64,000 nucleotides of DNA from CAIVPM01 sp964615145 (lineage in GTDB: Bacteria > Bacteroidota > Bacteroidia > Chitinophagales > Chitinophagaceae), in the NCBI GenBank assembly GCA_964615145.1, contig CAZTOP010000008.1, positions 22,184 through 86,183 of the forward strand. The letters run 5' to 3'. Position numbers and translations under genes: made by a program. Shown one piece after another: positions 17,551-26,752 of the stretch (positions within the stretch are counted from its first letter, which is position 1; each line of letters opens with the position of its first letter). The notes under the pieces were generated by a model. It was given only the letters and a program-made list of their open reading frames with translations. It did no database searches and was not told the DNA's origin.

Positions 17551-17582
17551 TAATTTTGCAAACTAACAAATGTAAGTTAGTT
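17551..17582 (+). promoter_or_regulatory. pckA promoter -7 box and leader inverted repeat
   Basis: TAATTTTG (17551-17558) fits the Bacteroidota -7 consensus. Directly after it, AACTAAC (17561-17567) and GTTAGTT (17576-17582) form a 7-bp inverted repeat that ends one base before the ATG at 17584. It would sit over the transcription start and ribosome-binding region, so it could be an operator or a hairpin limiting translation. Confidence 0.5.
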
Positions 17583-17583
17583 T

Positions 17584-19191
17584 ATGCAAATGCAAAATAC
17601 AATTCAAATCCCAACAGAACAATTAACACAATTAGGTATTGCTGAAAATGTAAACATTCATTATCAATTAAATCCTGAAGAATTAGTTGAACAAACACTC
17701 ATTAGAAATCAGGGAGTACTTAACAACACAGGTGCTTTATGCATTAACACTGGTGAATTCACTGGTAGAAGCCCTCAGGACAAATTTATTGTTAAAGATG
17801 AAATAACAGAGAATACCATAAACTGGAATAATTTCAACATTCCTATTGAAGAAAAATATTTTATTCAATTACGATCTAAACTTCTAAAGCATTTGAGCAG
17901 TAAGGAAGAAGTCTGGGTTAGAGATGCATATGCTTGTGCAGATGAAACGTATAGAGTAAATATTAGAATTATTAATGAAAAACCTTGGAGTAGTTTATTT
18001 GCTTACAATATGTTCTTAAGGCCACAAGAAGAGGAATTAGAAAAATTTATTCCTGAGTGGCAGATTATTCAGTCACCAAGTTTTAATGCAGACCCTTTAG
18101 TTGATGGGACAAGACAACACAACTTTGCTATAGTTTCATTTAAACACAAAACAATTTTAATTGGTGGCACTGGGTATACTGGTGAAATGAAAAAAGGGAT
18201 TTTTACAATACTCAACTACATTTTACCACACGACAACAATGTACTAAGTATGCATTGCAGTGCAAATATGGGTAATGATGGTGATGTAGCTATTTTCTTT
18301 GGATTAAGTGGTACTGGAAAAACAACTCTGAGTGCCGATGCCAATAGAAAGTTAATTGGCGATGATGAACATGGTTGGACAAATAATTCAGTATTTAACT
18401 TTGAAGGAGGCTGCTATGCCAAAGTTATTGATTTAAGTGAGGAGAAAGAACCAGAAATTTTTAGAGCTATTAGACCAGGAGCACTCATAGAAAATGTGGG
18501 CTTTGTTGGAGAAACTAATGAAATAGACTTTGCTAGTACAAAAATCACTGAAAATACCAGGGTTAGTTATCCTTTATCATACATCAGTAATGCCTTAGAA
18601 CCAAGTATTGGTGCTTTACCAAAAAATATTTTCTTTTTAACTTGTGATGCTTATGGCGTGCTACCTCCTGTCAGTAAGCTTAGTGCAGGGCAGGCAATGT
18701 ATCAATTCATTAGTGGTTATACAGCTAAGGTAGCTGGCACAGAAGAAGGTGTTACTGAGCCTAAAGCTACATTTAGTGCTTGTTTTGGTGCACCATTTAT
18801 GCCACTTCATCCTGGATTTTATGCTAAAATGTTAGGAGAAAAAATAAAAGAAAATAATGTAAATATTTGGATGGTTAATACAGGTTGGAGCGGTGGTCCC
18901 TACGGTGTTGGCAATAGAATGAAACTTTCTTACACAAGGGCAATGATTACAGCTGCTTTGAATGGAGAACTTGAAAATGTTGAATTTGAACCACACCCAG
19001 TTTTTGGTATGATGATGCCTAAAACATGTCCTAATGTTCCTAAAGAAATTTTGCACCCAAGATTTACTTGGGCCAATAGAGAAGCCTATGATATAGCTGC
19101 AAAAAAATTAGCAGAAATGTTTATCAAGAACTTTGAAAAATATGCAGCTCAAGTAACAGACGAAATACTTGCAGCAGCCCCAAAAGCCTAA
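17584..19191 (+). CDS. pckA: ATP-dependent phosphoenolpyruvate carboxykinase
   Basis: A 535-residue enzyme converting oxaloacetate and ATP to phosphoenolpyruvate and CO2, the first step of gluconeogenesis. Hallmarks are TGRSPQDKFIVKD, the P-loop GLSGTGKTTLS, DANRKLIGDDEHGW with metal-binding Asp residues, and EGGCYAK. The NTGWSGGPYGVG segment and full length agree with the ATP-type family. It is monocistronic, with its own promoter. The two N-terminal start options (MQMQNTIQ) differ by two residues and do not matter for function. Confidence 0.97.
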   Translation: MQMQNTIQIPTEQLTQLGIAENVNIHYQLNPEELVEQTLIRNQGVLNNTGALCINTGEFTGRSPQDKFIVKDEITENTINWNNFNIPIEEKYFIQLRSKLLKHLSSKEEVWVRDAYACADETYRVNIRIINEKPWSSLFAYNMFLRPQEEELEKFIPEWQIIQSPSFNADPLVDGTRQHNFAIVSFKHKTILIGGTGYTGEMKKGIFTILNYILPHDNNVLSMHCSANMGNDGDVAIFFGLSGTGKTTLSADANRKLIGDDEHGWTNNSVFNFEGGCYAKVIDLSEEKEPEIFRAIRPGALIENVGFVGETNEIDFASTKITENTRVSYPLSYISNALEPSIGALPKNIFFLTCDAYGVLPPVSKLSAGQAMYQFISGYTAKVAGTEEGVTEPKATFSACFGAPFMPLHPGFYAKMLGEKIKENNVNIWMVNTGWSGGPYGVGNRMKLSYTRAMITAALNGELENVEFEPHPVFGMMMPKTCPNVPKEILHPRFTWANREAYDIAAKKLAEMFIKNFEKYAAQVTDEILAAAPKA

Positions 19192-19221
19192 TAACGATAG
19201 GCCTCTTCGATTGCTCTGACA

Positions 19222-19458
19222 TTAATAGTCCTGCTGAAAAGTGGGGCTATTTTTTTTAACTTTAATTTCGGATTTTAATTGCTTATTCATAAAAACAAAT
19301 GCTTGATGGATTACCTTACCCCAGGTTTTATCTTGAAAAGTATTAAGGCTTCCATCAAACTTCGAAACTAGAGTAAGTTCATACAAGGCTTCCTCAGGCA
19401 TATTTACATCAAAAGTATAAAGCTGAAGCAGCAGAGGAATTTTATGGCAAAGTCTCAT
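19222..19458 (-). CDS. Small hypothetical protein
   Basis: A 78-residue frame convergent with pckA. It contains a plausible folded stretch (EEALYELTLVSKFDGSLNTFQDKTWGKVIHQAFVFMNKQLKSE) and ends in a basic tail. There is no signal peptide or recognised domain. It begins close to the divergent DUF6526 gene (73 bp between starts). It could be a real small gene; the evidence is only the open frame and sensible amino-acid content. Confidence 0.4.
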   Translation of the reverse strand: MRLCHKIPLLLQLYTFDVNMPEEALYELTLVSKFDGSLNTFQDKTWGKVIHQAFVFMNKQLKSEIKVKKNSPTFQQDY

Positions 19459-19531
19459 TATATTACAAATATTATAAATATTAACTAGTCAGCCTTTACT
19501 AATAAAACATAGTTTTACAAAAAATAGATTT

Positions 19532-19960
19532 ATGAAAGAACAAAACTACAAAAATCACACTCGAATGGTACCAATGTATCATTATTTTTTAACTATTATT
19601 TTATTAGCCATTCTTATCAAAATTTGCTTGCCTTGTTGCTACCAAACTTGTACTTTTTCTCAAAGCAATATTTTAATCGGAGCCTTAACTTTAGCTTGTA
19701 TTGTCATTGCATATTTCGCAAGAGCATTTGCATTAAAAGCTCAAGATAGAGTTATAAGAGCTGAAGAAAATCTCAGACATTTTGTGGCTACAGGAAAACT
19801 ATTACCAGAAAATTTAAAAATGAATCAAATAATCGCACTTCGTTTTGCAAGTGATGATGAATGGTTGAGTTTAATGGATAAGGCGATTAAAGAAAATTTA
19901 AGGAGTAAGGATATAAAACTATCCATTAAAAATTGGAAAGCTGATTTTAACAGAGTTTAA
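19532..19960 (+). CDS. DUF6526 family membrane protein
   Basis: A 142-residue protein with two membrane helices, at about residues 16-34 and 46-66, then a soluble helical part. The text QDRVIRAEENLRHFVATGKLL...QIIALRFASDDEWLSLMDKA...LRSKDIKLSIKNWKADFNRV is the conserved signature of the DUF6526 family, common in Bacteroidota and without a known function. The N-terminal HTRMVPMYHY segment is also conserved. A head-GIN gene follows 63 bp later on the same strand and may be co-transcribed. Confidence 0.85.
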   Translation: MKEQNYKNHTRMVPMYHYFLTIILLAILIKICLPCCYQTCTFSQSNILIGALTLACIVIAYFARAFALKAQDRVIRAEENLRHFVATGKLLPENLKMNQIIALRFASDDEWLSLMDKAIKENLRSKDIKLSIKNWKADFNRV

Positions 19961-20023
19961 TTTAAAAAAATGTAACATTTATTTTAAAACATCGTTCATT
20001 ATAGTATATCAAAATAGTATTTT

Positions 20024-20755
20024 ATGTTTAAGAATTTTTTGTATGTTTCTTTATTAACCATTTCATTCATTAGCTGTAATGCACAACCAGAAGTAAGAAC
20101 TCTTGTAAATGATGCAAATGCTGAAAAGAGAATGGTTACACCTTTTACAGGTGTTGATGTAAGTAATGCAATAACACTTTACATCTCACAGGGAAATGAG
20201 GATGCTGTTGCTGTGAGTTGTACAGAATCAAGTGACACAAAAAAAGTGAAGACAGAGGTTAAAAACGGCGTCTTAAAAATATATTGCGATAATGGATTTT
20301 GGGGTGGTGCTTGGAAGGATAAAAAAGTAAAAGCATACGTTTCAATTAAAAATCCAAATTTCATAAGTATTTCAGGAGCCAGCTCCTGTAAAATAAATGA
20401 AACTATTAATGCAGAAAATTTAAAAATTAATATTAGTGGTGCAAGTAATATTAAAGGAAATTTGAAAGTAAATAATCTTAAAATAGACCTAAGTGGGGCA
20501 AGCTCTGCAACATTTAATGGAACTACAAATCTAGCTTTTATTGATGCCAGTGGTGCAAGCAGTTTCAAGTGCTACGATTTTATTATTGATGATTGTACAG
20601 CTGAAGCAAGTGGTGCTAGCAGTTTAAATTTAAATGTAAAAACAAAACTTGCAGCCTCTGCAGGTGGTGCAAGTAGTATAAAATACATAGGCAATCCTGA
20701 TGTTGTTAAAAGCGATTCTAATGGAGCTTCGTCAATAAAAAAGAAAAACGATTAA
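20024..20755 (+). CDS. Head GIN domain protein (DUF2807), putative lipoprotein
   Basis: A 243-residue exported protein. The N-terminus has a hydrophobic core followed by SFISCNAQ, fitting a lipoprotein signal with Cys19. The rest is a right-handed beta structure built around repeated GAS motifs: SGASSCK, SGASNIK, SGASSAT, SGASSFK, SGASSLN, GGASSIK and NGASSIK, about one per 20-24 residues. This is the signature of the DUF2807/head GIN family, thought to act as cell-surface adhesin or scaffold domains. Its stop overlaps by four bases the stop of the convergent DUF3592-like gene. Confidence 0.88.
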   Translation: MFKNFLYVSLLTISFISCNAQPEVRTLVNDANAEKRMVTPFTGVDVSNAITLYISQGNEDAVAVSCTESSDTKKVKTEVKNGVLKIYCDNGFWGGAWKDKKVKAYVSIKNPNFISISGASSCKINETINAENLKINISGASNIKGNLKVNNLKIDLSGASSATFNGTTNLAFIDASGASSFKCYDFIIDDCTAEASGASSLNLNVKTKLAASAGGASSIKYIGNPDVVKSDSNGASSIKKKND

Positions 20756-21177
20756 TCATATTTTCTCTTTGGTAATTGGTCCATATTATCAACTTCTCCA
20801 ACTAACAATTTTTCATTTGGATTGTGAACAATTGAAGTTGCTAGCTTGTACAATCCTAACAGTAAAACAATTGACATTATTAATTCTCCCCAAGTGAACC
20901 AATAACCCCAGAAGTTATATACTGCTGCTATTTCAGGTTTTGATGGATTATAAATTAACTCAACTTTTTCTCCATCATTTAGTTGTCTTAAAGGATAATC
21001 AACATTTATTTGATATTGCTTTGAGGCAATCATATAGTAAGCAAAAGCATCCCTTGTTTTAGTATCAATTTTTACAATTGCTGTTACTGTTTCTCCATCA
21101 AAATAATCTGGCACTCTGGTATAAAAAATATAACAGAAATAACAAGTGAAGTATAGTGATAGTAAGAGTTTGAGCAT
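20752..21177 (-). CDS. DUF3592-like membrane protein
   Basis: About 141 residues from the ATG at 21177 (MLKLLLSLYF). A longer TTG start at 21198 would run into the glyS terminator, so I prefer the ATG. There is one N-terminal membrane helix, an exposed beta-rich region (VTAIVKIDTKTRD...QYQINVDYPLRQLNDGEKVELIYNPSKPEIAAVYN) and a second helix near residues 100-120. The GEKVELIYNPSKPEIA segment is typical of DUF3592 proteins. The function is unknown. Confidence 0.7.
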   Translation of the reverse strand: MLKLLLSLYFTCYFCYIFYTRVPDYFDGETVTAIVKIDTKTRDAFAYYMIASKQYQINVDYPLRQLNDGEKVELIYNPSKPEIAAVYNFWGYWFTWGELIMSIVLLLGLYKLATSIVHNPNEKLLVGEVDNMDQLPKRKYD

Positions 21178-21188
21178 AAAAGAAAAAT

Positions 21189-21219
21189 AAAACCTCAAAA
21201 CAAAAAGTATTGAGGTTTT
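21189..21219 (-). terminator. glyS terminator
   Basis: AAAACCTCAA (21189-21198) and TTGAGGTTTT (21210-21219) form a 10-bp stem with an 11-base loop. On the minus strand it lies 28 bp past the glyS stop and is followed by TTATTTTTC. Confidence 0.75.
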
Positions 21220-21246
21220 ATAAAATTTAAAGTCTAAAATATGAAA

Positions 21247-22707
21247 TTATACAATTGCGTTTAAGACCAAATTCTTTACATCAGCAATAGATATTCTTTC
21301 TTGTACCATACTATCTCTGTAACGAATGGTAACAGTATTATCCTCTTTTGTTTGGTGATCGATTGTTACACAAAATGGGGTACCTATTGCATCTTGTCTT
21401 CTATAACGTTTTCCAATTGCATCTTTTTCCTCATAAAAACATCTGAACAAAGGTTTGCATTCATCTAACAGTTCTCTTGCAATTTCTGGCAACCCATCCT
21501 TTTTTAATAATGGCAAAATTGCTAATTTATTAGGTGCAAGTTTAGCAGGAATTTTCAGCACAGTTCTACTGTCTGTTGTGCCATCTTCTTTGTTAATAGT
21601 TTCCTCTTGGTAAGAATTTGAAAGTATCAATAAAAACATTCTATCTAAACCAATTGAAGTTTCTATAACGTATGGAATATAGTTACCATAGGCCTTTCCT
21701 GTTGTTTCATCAATATCATTATCGAAATATTGTTGTTTCTTTTTGCTGTATTCTTGATGTTGCTTTAAATCAAAATCACCACGGCTATGAATGCCCTCAA
21801 CTTCCTTAAATCCTATTGGGAATTCAAATTCAATATCGCAAGCTTCTTTAGCATAATGGGCTAATTTAACGTGGTCGTGAAAACGGTATTTATTAGCACT
21901 AATTCCTAAACTTAAATGCCATTTTAAACGTTCTTCTTTCCATATTTTATACCATTCTCCTTCTGTGCCAGGGCGAACAAAAAATTGCATTTCCATTTGT
22001 TCAAATTCTCGCATTCTAAAAATAAATTGGCGAGCGACAATTTCGTTTCTGAATGCTTTACCTGTTTGTGCAATACCAAATGGAATTTTCATACGTGCCG
22101 ATTTTTGAACATTCAAAAAGTTCACAAAAATTCCCTGAGCTGTTTCAGGACGTAGGTATATTGTATCAGCCTCATCTGAAATACTGCCAAGCTTTGTATC
22201 AAACATTAAATTAAATTGGCGTATATCCGTCCAATTGCAAGTTCCACTAATAGCACATTTGATATTATTGATAATAATGAGGTTTTTTAAGCCAACATAA
22301 TCCGCGTTAGCTTCTAATTTTTCCATTTCAAGTAGCAAACTTTTAGCTGCTTCTTCTTTATTATCTTCCTTTAACTTTTCAGCAAAGCTTTCAATTAAAT
22401 GATCCACACGATAACGTTTATTACTATCCTTGTTATCAATCATTGGGTCGCTAAAATTATCAACATGTCCACTAGCTTTCCAAGTTGTTGGATGCATAAA
22501 AATTGCAGCATCAATACCAACAATATTGTCGTTCATTTGAGTCATTGATTTCCACCAATAATCTCTAATATTTTTCTTTAGCTCGCTTCCCCAAGGACCG
22601 TAATCATACACAGCTGCTAAGCCATCGTAAATTTCGCTAGATTGAAATACAAAACCATATTCTTTTGCGTGTGCAATAATTGCTTGTAAATTATTTTCAG
22701 TTGCCAT
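21247..22707 (-). CDS. glyS: Glycine--tRNA ligase (dimeric type)
   Basis: A 486-residue class II aminoacyl-tRNA synthetase of the alpha2 eukaryote/archaea-like type, charging tRNA-Gly. Motif 2 lies around FRNEIVARQFIFRMREFEQMEMQ, motif 3 around TSIGLDRMFL, and the anticodon-binding domain occupies the last about 110 residues (KLAILPLLKKDG onwards). The RPETAQGIFVNFLN segment is diagnostic. The length is normal. It has its own -7 box directly upstream. Confidence 0.97.
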   Translation of the reverse strand: MATENNLQAIIAHAKEYGFVFQSSEIYDGLAAVYDYGPWGSELKKNIRDYWWKSMTQMNDNIVGIDAAIFMHPTTWKASGHVDNFSDPMIDNKDSNKRYRVDHLIESFAEKLKEDNKEEAAKSLLLEMEKLEANADYVGLKNLIIINNIKCAISGTCNWTDIRQFNLMFDTKLGSISDEADTIYLRPETAQGIFVNFLNVQKSARMKIPFGIAQTGKAFRNEIVARQFIFRMREFEQMEMQFFVRPGTEGEWYKIWKEERLKWHLSLGISANKYRFHDHVKLAHYAKEACDIEFEFPIGFKEVEGIHSRGDFDLKQHQEYSKKKQQYFDNDIDETTGKAYGNYIPYVIETSIGLDRMFLLILSNSYQEETINKEDGTTDSRTVLKIPAKLAPNKLAILPLLKKDGLPEIARELLDECKPLFRCFYEEKDAIGKRYRRQDAIGTPFCVTIDHQTKEDNTVTIRYRDSMVQERISIADVKNLVLNAIV

Positions 22708-22712
22708 AACTG

Positions 22713-22720
22713 CAAATATA
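22713..22720 (-). promoter_or_regulatory. glyS -7 promoter box
   Basis: TATATTTG on the minus strand, 6 bp before the start codon region, matches TAnnTTTG. The same TATATTTGC box precedes cmk and aspS in this window. The implied leader is very short. Confidence 0.5.
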
Positions 22721-22858
22721 GGTTTGATAGGTATTTAGAAAAATCGTTTTAAAGCTGAAATCAAAATTTTGAAAATTGTGCAATTACACAAGGAGTAATG
22801 CTTAAGTCAAATTTGTATTTTTAATATTTTGATGCTTAATTTGCAACAAACAGAAATG

Positions 22859-23902
22859 ATGGCAAAGATTTTGGTAACGGGGGGTGCAGGATATATTGGC
22901 TCACATACGATTGTGGATTTATTAGAAAGTGGTTTTGATGTAATAAGTGTTGATAATTTTTCTAGTTCCTCCAAAGAAGTTTTTTTGGGTATTGAAAAAA
23001 TTACAAATAAAGAAATAATTAATTATAATGTCGATTTGACAAATTTGCACCAAACAAGGAGCGTATTCAATAACAATAAAGATATTGTTGGTGTCATCAA
23101 TTTCGCTGCTTTTAAAGCAGTTGGCGAATCTGTACAAAATCCTTTAAAATACTACCAAAACAATATCATATCGTTACTTAATATACTACAATGTGTACAA
23201 GAATTTAGCATTGAAAATTTTGTTTTTTCCTCCTCTTGTACTGTATATGGTAATCCAGAATTAATTCCAGTTACTGAACATACAGAGCAAAAAAAAGCTG
23301 AATCTCCTTATGGTTATACTAAACAAATAGGCGAAAGAATAATTGAGGATTTTGTGAAAGCCAATCCCAATATTAAAGCATTTTTACTAAGATACTTTAA
23401 TCCTGTAGGAGCCCACCCCTCAACATTTATTGGAGAATTGCCCTTAGGCAAACCAATGAATTTGGTTCCAGCTATCACTCAAACAGCAATAGGTAAATTG
23501 CCAAAAATGCTTGTGCATGGCAATGATTACAACACAAGAGATGGTAGTTGTATAAGAGATTATATACACGTGTGTGATATTGCTGCTGCCCACACTTTGG
23601 CTATGGAATATTTAATTGAAAATAAAAATGAGTCAAACCCTGAAATACTAAATTTGGGTTCTGGTAATGGTGTTACAGTTTTTGAAGCTATTCAATCGTT
23701 TGAAAAAGTAAGTGGAATTAAATTAAATTATGATATTGGTCCACGCCGAGAAGGTGATGTAATGGCTATTTATGCCAACAATGACTTGGCTGTAAAAAAA
23801 CTGAATTGGAATATTCAATTTAATTTAGATAATATGATGAAAACAGCCTGGGAGTGGGAATTAAAACTTCAGGAAAAAAATATATTTAAAAAAAGCAGCT
23901 AG
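22859..23902 (+). CDS. galE: UDP-glucose 4-epimerase
   Basis: About 347 residues; interconverts UDP-glucose and UDP-galactose for the Leloir pathway and glycan synthesis. The N-terminal Rossmann motif is TGGAGYIGSH and the catalytic triad lies in SSSCTVYG and YGYTK. NPVGAH and RDYIHV are typical of the short-chain dehydrogenase epimerases. I use the ATG at 22859 because MAKILVTGG places the Rossmann motif at the usual distance; a TTG at 22829 would add ten unlikely residues. The stop lies inside the terminator stem. Confidence 0.94.
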   Translation: MAKILVTGGAGYIGSHTIVDLLESGFDVISVDNFSSSSKEVFLGIEKITNKEIINYNVDLTNLHQTRSVFNNNKDIVGVINFAAFKAVGESVQNPLKYYQNNIISLLNILQCVQEFSIENFVFSSSCTVYGNPELIPVTEHTEQKKAESPYGYTKQIGERIIEDFVKANPNIKAFLLRYFNPVGAHPSTFIGELPLGKPMNLVPAITQTAIGKLPKMLVHGNDYNTRDGSCIRDYIHVCDIAAAHTLAMEYLIENKNESNPEILNLGSGNGVTVFEAIQSFEKVSGIKLNYDIGPRREGDVMAIYANNDLAVKKLNWNIQFNLDNMMKTAWEWELKLQEKNIFKKSS

Positions 23903-23920
23903 CTCGTAAGCTAGCTGCTT
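23893..23920 (+). terminator. galE terminator
   Basis: A perfect 12-bp stem, AAGCAGCTAGCT (23893-23904) with AGCTAGCTGCTT (23909-23920), a CGTA loop and TTTTG after it. It overlaps the galE stop codon at 23900-23902. Confidence 0.85.
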
Positions 23921-24036
23921 TTGTAAGTATAATTCTTTGATTTTCTAATATATTTATCAATACAATTCTTAGCACTGATGCTCAATTGAATCTTTTAAAA
24001 AAATTATAGATCCTGTAACAAGTTTTTAAGTGTAAA

Positions 24037-25947
24037 TTATTCATTTTTTTCTTGAGCTTTTTGAGTATCCATCATTTCCATTAGTTTCATTCCAAGTAAG
24101 CCATTAATGCCACCATCTGTGCCATTGCTGCCACCAATTAAAATATCTGGTATTACTTTAATTTTTCCCTTCCCAATTTCTTCTGTTACTTTAAAGCGAG
24201 TAAAGTTATCGCCACCCATTGCTTTCACCTGCAATTCATAAGCTTCGGCAGTTGATTTACCAATTGCCATAATTTTCTCAGCTTCTGCTAAACCAGTTTT
24301 GCTAATTTTCTCAGCATCTGCACTGGCATTTAATTTAGTGGCTTCAGCTTGTGCTCCTGCTCTTGCTTTTGTAGCCTCTGCTTCGGCATTAGCTCTCATC
24401 TTTGTTGCTGTAGCTTCAGCATCTACTTGTAGTTTTAAACTATTAGCATCACCTTCTGCTTTTTTAACAGTAGCATCGGCTGTGCGTTGTGCAATTTCCA
24501 CACTTTGTTGTGCCTTCACAATTTCTTTTTGCATATCGGCAATGGCAGTTTCTTTTTCCATACCCTGTCTCTGCTCTTGTGCCATTTTTTGTGTTTGATA
24601 AGTTTTTTGCTCTTCTTCAGCAATCTTTCTATCGGTTAAAGTTTTCATCAATGCTTCAGGAGGAACGATATCACCAATTAAAGTATCTACTGCATTTACA
24701 TTATATTCATCTAACACTGTACGAATATGCTCTTTAGCACTTTGTTGTCTTTCTTTACGAGTTGATAGGAATGAAATTACATCACTATCCTGTGCAGAGT
24801 TTCTGAAATAGTTACCAATAGTAGGTTCTAATACTTGAGATACTAAATTGTTCATACTTCCAAAACGTGCAATTACTTTGGGAGCTTCGTTTGCAGGGAT
24901 ATGAATAATTTGACTGACATCCAGATTAAAAGGGAAACCATCTCTACTACGAACTGTAATTGTAGAAAGATTTTTATCTAGCTGATGGCTTTCGCTGCGT
25001 GCATTTGCCCAGTTTAATACAAGGTTGGTGGTTGGCACTAACTCTACCTTCATAATATATTTATTGAAGGGATATTTACCAGGGCCATAAGGTTCCATCC
25101 ACACACCACGTTGTCCTTTGCTTACGATATTACCGTGTTTAAAACTCTCTCCAGTCAGGTCTTTTCCATCTTCACCAATATAAGAAATCACCACGCCTAC
25201 ATAACCAATTGGCACATCTGTCATTGGTACTTCTTCAATTTGAATCGCCCAAGGGTTGATGTTATAACTACCTGCTAAAACAATGGTTGGTTGCAAACCA
25301 CGATTACCATCATTTTTTAAGAAAGTATCAAAATCCTGAAAATTATTGTGTCCATCGATATACTTACCTGCTATTTGTCCAGATTCAATTGGGTGACCAT
25401 CAAGCGTTGTAACAATGCCCACCATATTTTCGTGAATAATCACCATATCGGCAATAGTAATAGTAAACGCAAATGAATTGATACGATAAGTACCTGCTGT
25501 TATGTAAGCAGTTTGACGACCTTTTTGTCCACCATTATTCAGGAATTTTTCAGCATCCTGAAAATTATCACTATCCACTCTCCTGGCTAAAATTGCTCCA
25601 GTTGGAATCTCAGCACCATCATTGCTTAATACTAGACCAATTTTCCCTTCTGGAATTACAGTAAAAGCGATCATATCCACACCGTATTGCCAAGGCCACA
25701 TTCCCCAATATAATCCTGGTGCTAAAGTTTTTGCCTGAAAACCAGCTTCGCCTTTGGTAGCAATAATTCTACCATCTGGCAATTCTTTGTTAGCACCAAA
25801 GAGTACGAATTTTTTTGTTACCAAGCCTATTTTGTTTTCAGGGACAATGACCATCCCAAAGAAAACTCTTAAAATAAATTTGTATAAAATAATACATAGT
25901 ATCAATACTAGTACCCACCAGTAATGAATAAAAAAATTTGATTCCAT
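24037..25947 (-). CDS. Flotillin-like SPFH-domain membrane protein
   Basis: A 636-residue protein with one N-terminal membrane helix (about residues 10-32). Residues 35-420 form SPFH/band-7 and repeated beta regions (ENKIGLV, PEGKIGLVLS, NMVGIVTTLDG and IGYVGVVIS mark internal duplications). Residues 430-590 are a long Ala/Glu/Lys-rich coiled coil (EATATKMRANAEAEATKARA). The tail is GGSNGTDGGINGLLGMKLMEMM. Such proteins form large oligomeric membrane scaffolds. It is monocistronic; its exact partner is unknown. Confidence 0.88.
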   Translation of the reverse strand: MESNFFIHYWWVLVLILCIILYKFILRVFFGMVIVPENKIGLVTKKFVLFGANKELPDGRIIATKGEAGFQAKTLAPGLYWGMWPWQYGVDMIAFTVIPEGKIGLVLSNDGAEIPTGAILARRVDSDNFQDAEKFLNNGGQKGRQTAYITAGTYRINSFAFTITIADMVIIHENMVGIVTTLDGHPIESGQIAGKYIDGHNNFQDFDTFLKNDGNRGLQPTIVLAGSYNINPWAIQIEEVPMTDVPIGYVGVVISYIGEDGKDLTGESFKHGNIVSKGQRGVWMEPYGPGKYPFNKYIMKVELVPTTNLVLNWANARSESHQLDKNLSTITVRSRDGFPFNLDVSQIIHIPANEAPKVIARFGSMNNLVSQVLEPTIGNYFRNSAQDSDVISFLSTRKERQQSAKEHIRTVLDEYNVNAVDTLIGDIVPPEALMKTLTDRKIAEEEQKTYQTQKMAQEQRQGMEKETAIADMQKEIVKAQQSVEIAQRTADATVKKAEGDANSLKLQVDAEATATKMRANAEAEATKARAGAQAEATKLNASADAEKISKTGLAEAEKIMAIGKSTAEAYELQVKAMGGDNFTRFKVTEEIGKGKIKVIPDILIGGSNGTDGGINGLLGMKLMEMMDTQKAQEKNE

Positions 25948-26307
25948 TTGTTTATAATTTTTAAAGTTAAATGCAAAAAATTCTGTAGTTATGATTTGTT
26001 AGTATTGGTTTAAACCTAATGATATCTATTACTATTGCAAAAGACTATCAACAATTTAATGAGCACAATAGTAAGTATTAAGTATGATTTATTTATTACA
26101 AAAACAACATTGTTTATTTTTTTATTGCTAAAAAAATTAAAGTGAGTAAAGAATGCTTTCAAATACGTAAGATATTATCTGTTTTTTTGTTTGCTATACA
26201 AATAAAGACAATAATATACTTTCATTGACTATTAATTGGGTTATATTTATTGATTGTTATTGTTAATGAAAATATGACCTTTACTGAAAATTATAAACAA
26301 TTTTGCA
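25948..26307. other. AT-rich intergenic region without recognisable feature
   Basis: 360 bp between divergent genes (flotillin-like and NTF2-like). It is AT-rich with long T and A runs. I see no gene, RNA or clear repeat, only the expected room for two promoters. Confidence 0.5.
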
Positions 26308-26664
26308 ATGGAACAAAACATAATAATTGCTGAAAAATGGTTTGCAGCTTTTAATGAACACAACCTAGAAAAGCTATTAGAACTTTACGATGACAGTGCC
26401 GAGCATTACAGCCCTAAGCTTAAAATTCATCAACCACAGACTAACGGTATTATTAAAGGTAAAAGCCAATTAAAAAGTTGGTGGCAAGATGCTTTTACAC
26501 GACTGCCCAATCTGTACTATCAAGTCTTAACTATAACCGCAAATAGTAAGCAGGTATTTCTGGAATATATCAGACAAACACCTAACGAGGATGATTTACA
26601 AGTAGGAGAAGTTTTAGTTATTAAGCAAGGCAAAATAGTTGCATCACGAGTGTATCACTCATAG
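26308..26664 (+). CDS. NTF2-like/SnoaL-like protein
   Basis: A 118-residue single-domain protein. AEKWFAAFNEHNLEKLLELYDDSAEHYSP, then KGKSQLKSWWQDAFTRLPNLYYQVL and VLVIKQGKIVASRVYHS, are the order of elements in the NTF2/SnoaL-like cone fold. Members are small enzymes or ligand-binding proteins, and the substrate cannot be told here. It has no signal peptide and stands alone. Confidence 0.8.
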   Translation: MEQNIIIAEKWFAAFNEHNLEKLLELYDDSAEHYSPKLKIHQPQTNGIIKGKSQLKSWWQDAFTRLPNLYYQVLTITANSKQVFLEYIRQTPNEDDLQVGEVLVIKQGKIVASRVYHS

Positions 26665-26725
26665 TTCAAAAGCTAGTTTACAGTAAAAGTTATTCTACAC
26701 CTTAGTAAGCCAAACTGTTTTACTA

Positions 26726-26733
26726 TATATTTG
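26726..26733 (+). promoter_or_regulatory. -7 promoter box of the DUF4290 gene
   Basis: TATATTTG matches TAnnTTTG and lies 20 bp before the preferred ATG at 26753. Confidence 0.45.
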
Positions 26734-26752
26734 TTGCAAGAAAATTGTGATA

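Noticed and set aside
24299..24737. Plus-strand frames over the flotillin-like gene
   Set aside because: They are antisense shadows of the Ala/Glu-rich coiled coil, giving artificial Ala/Ser/Leu-rich peptides.
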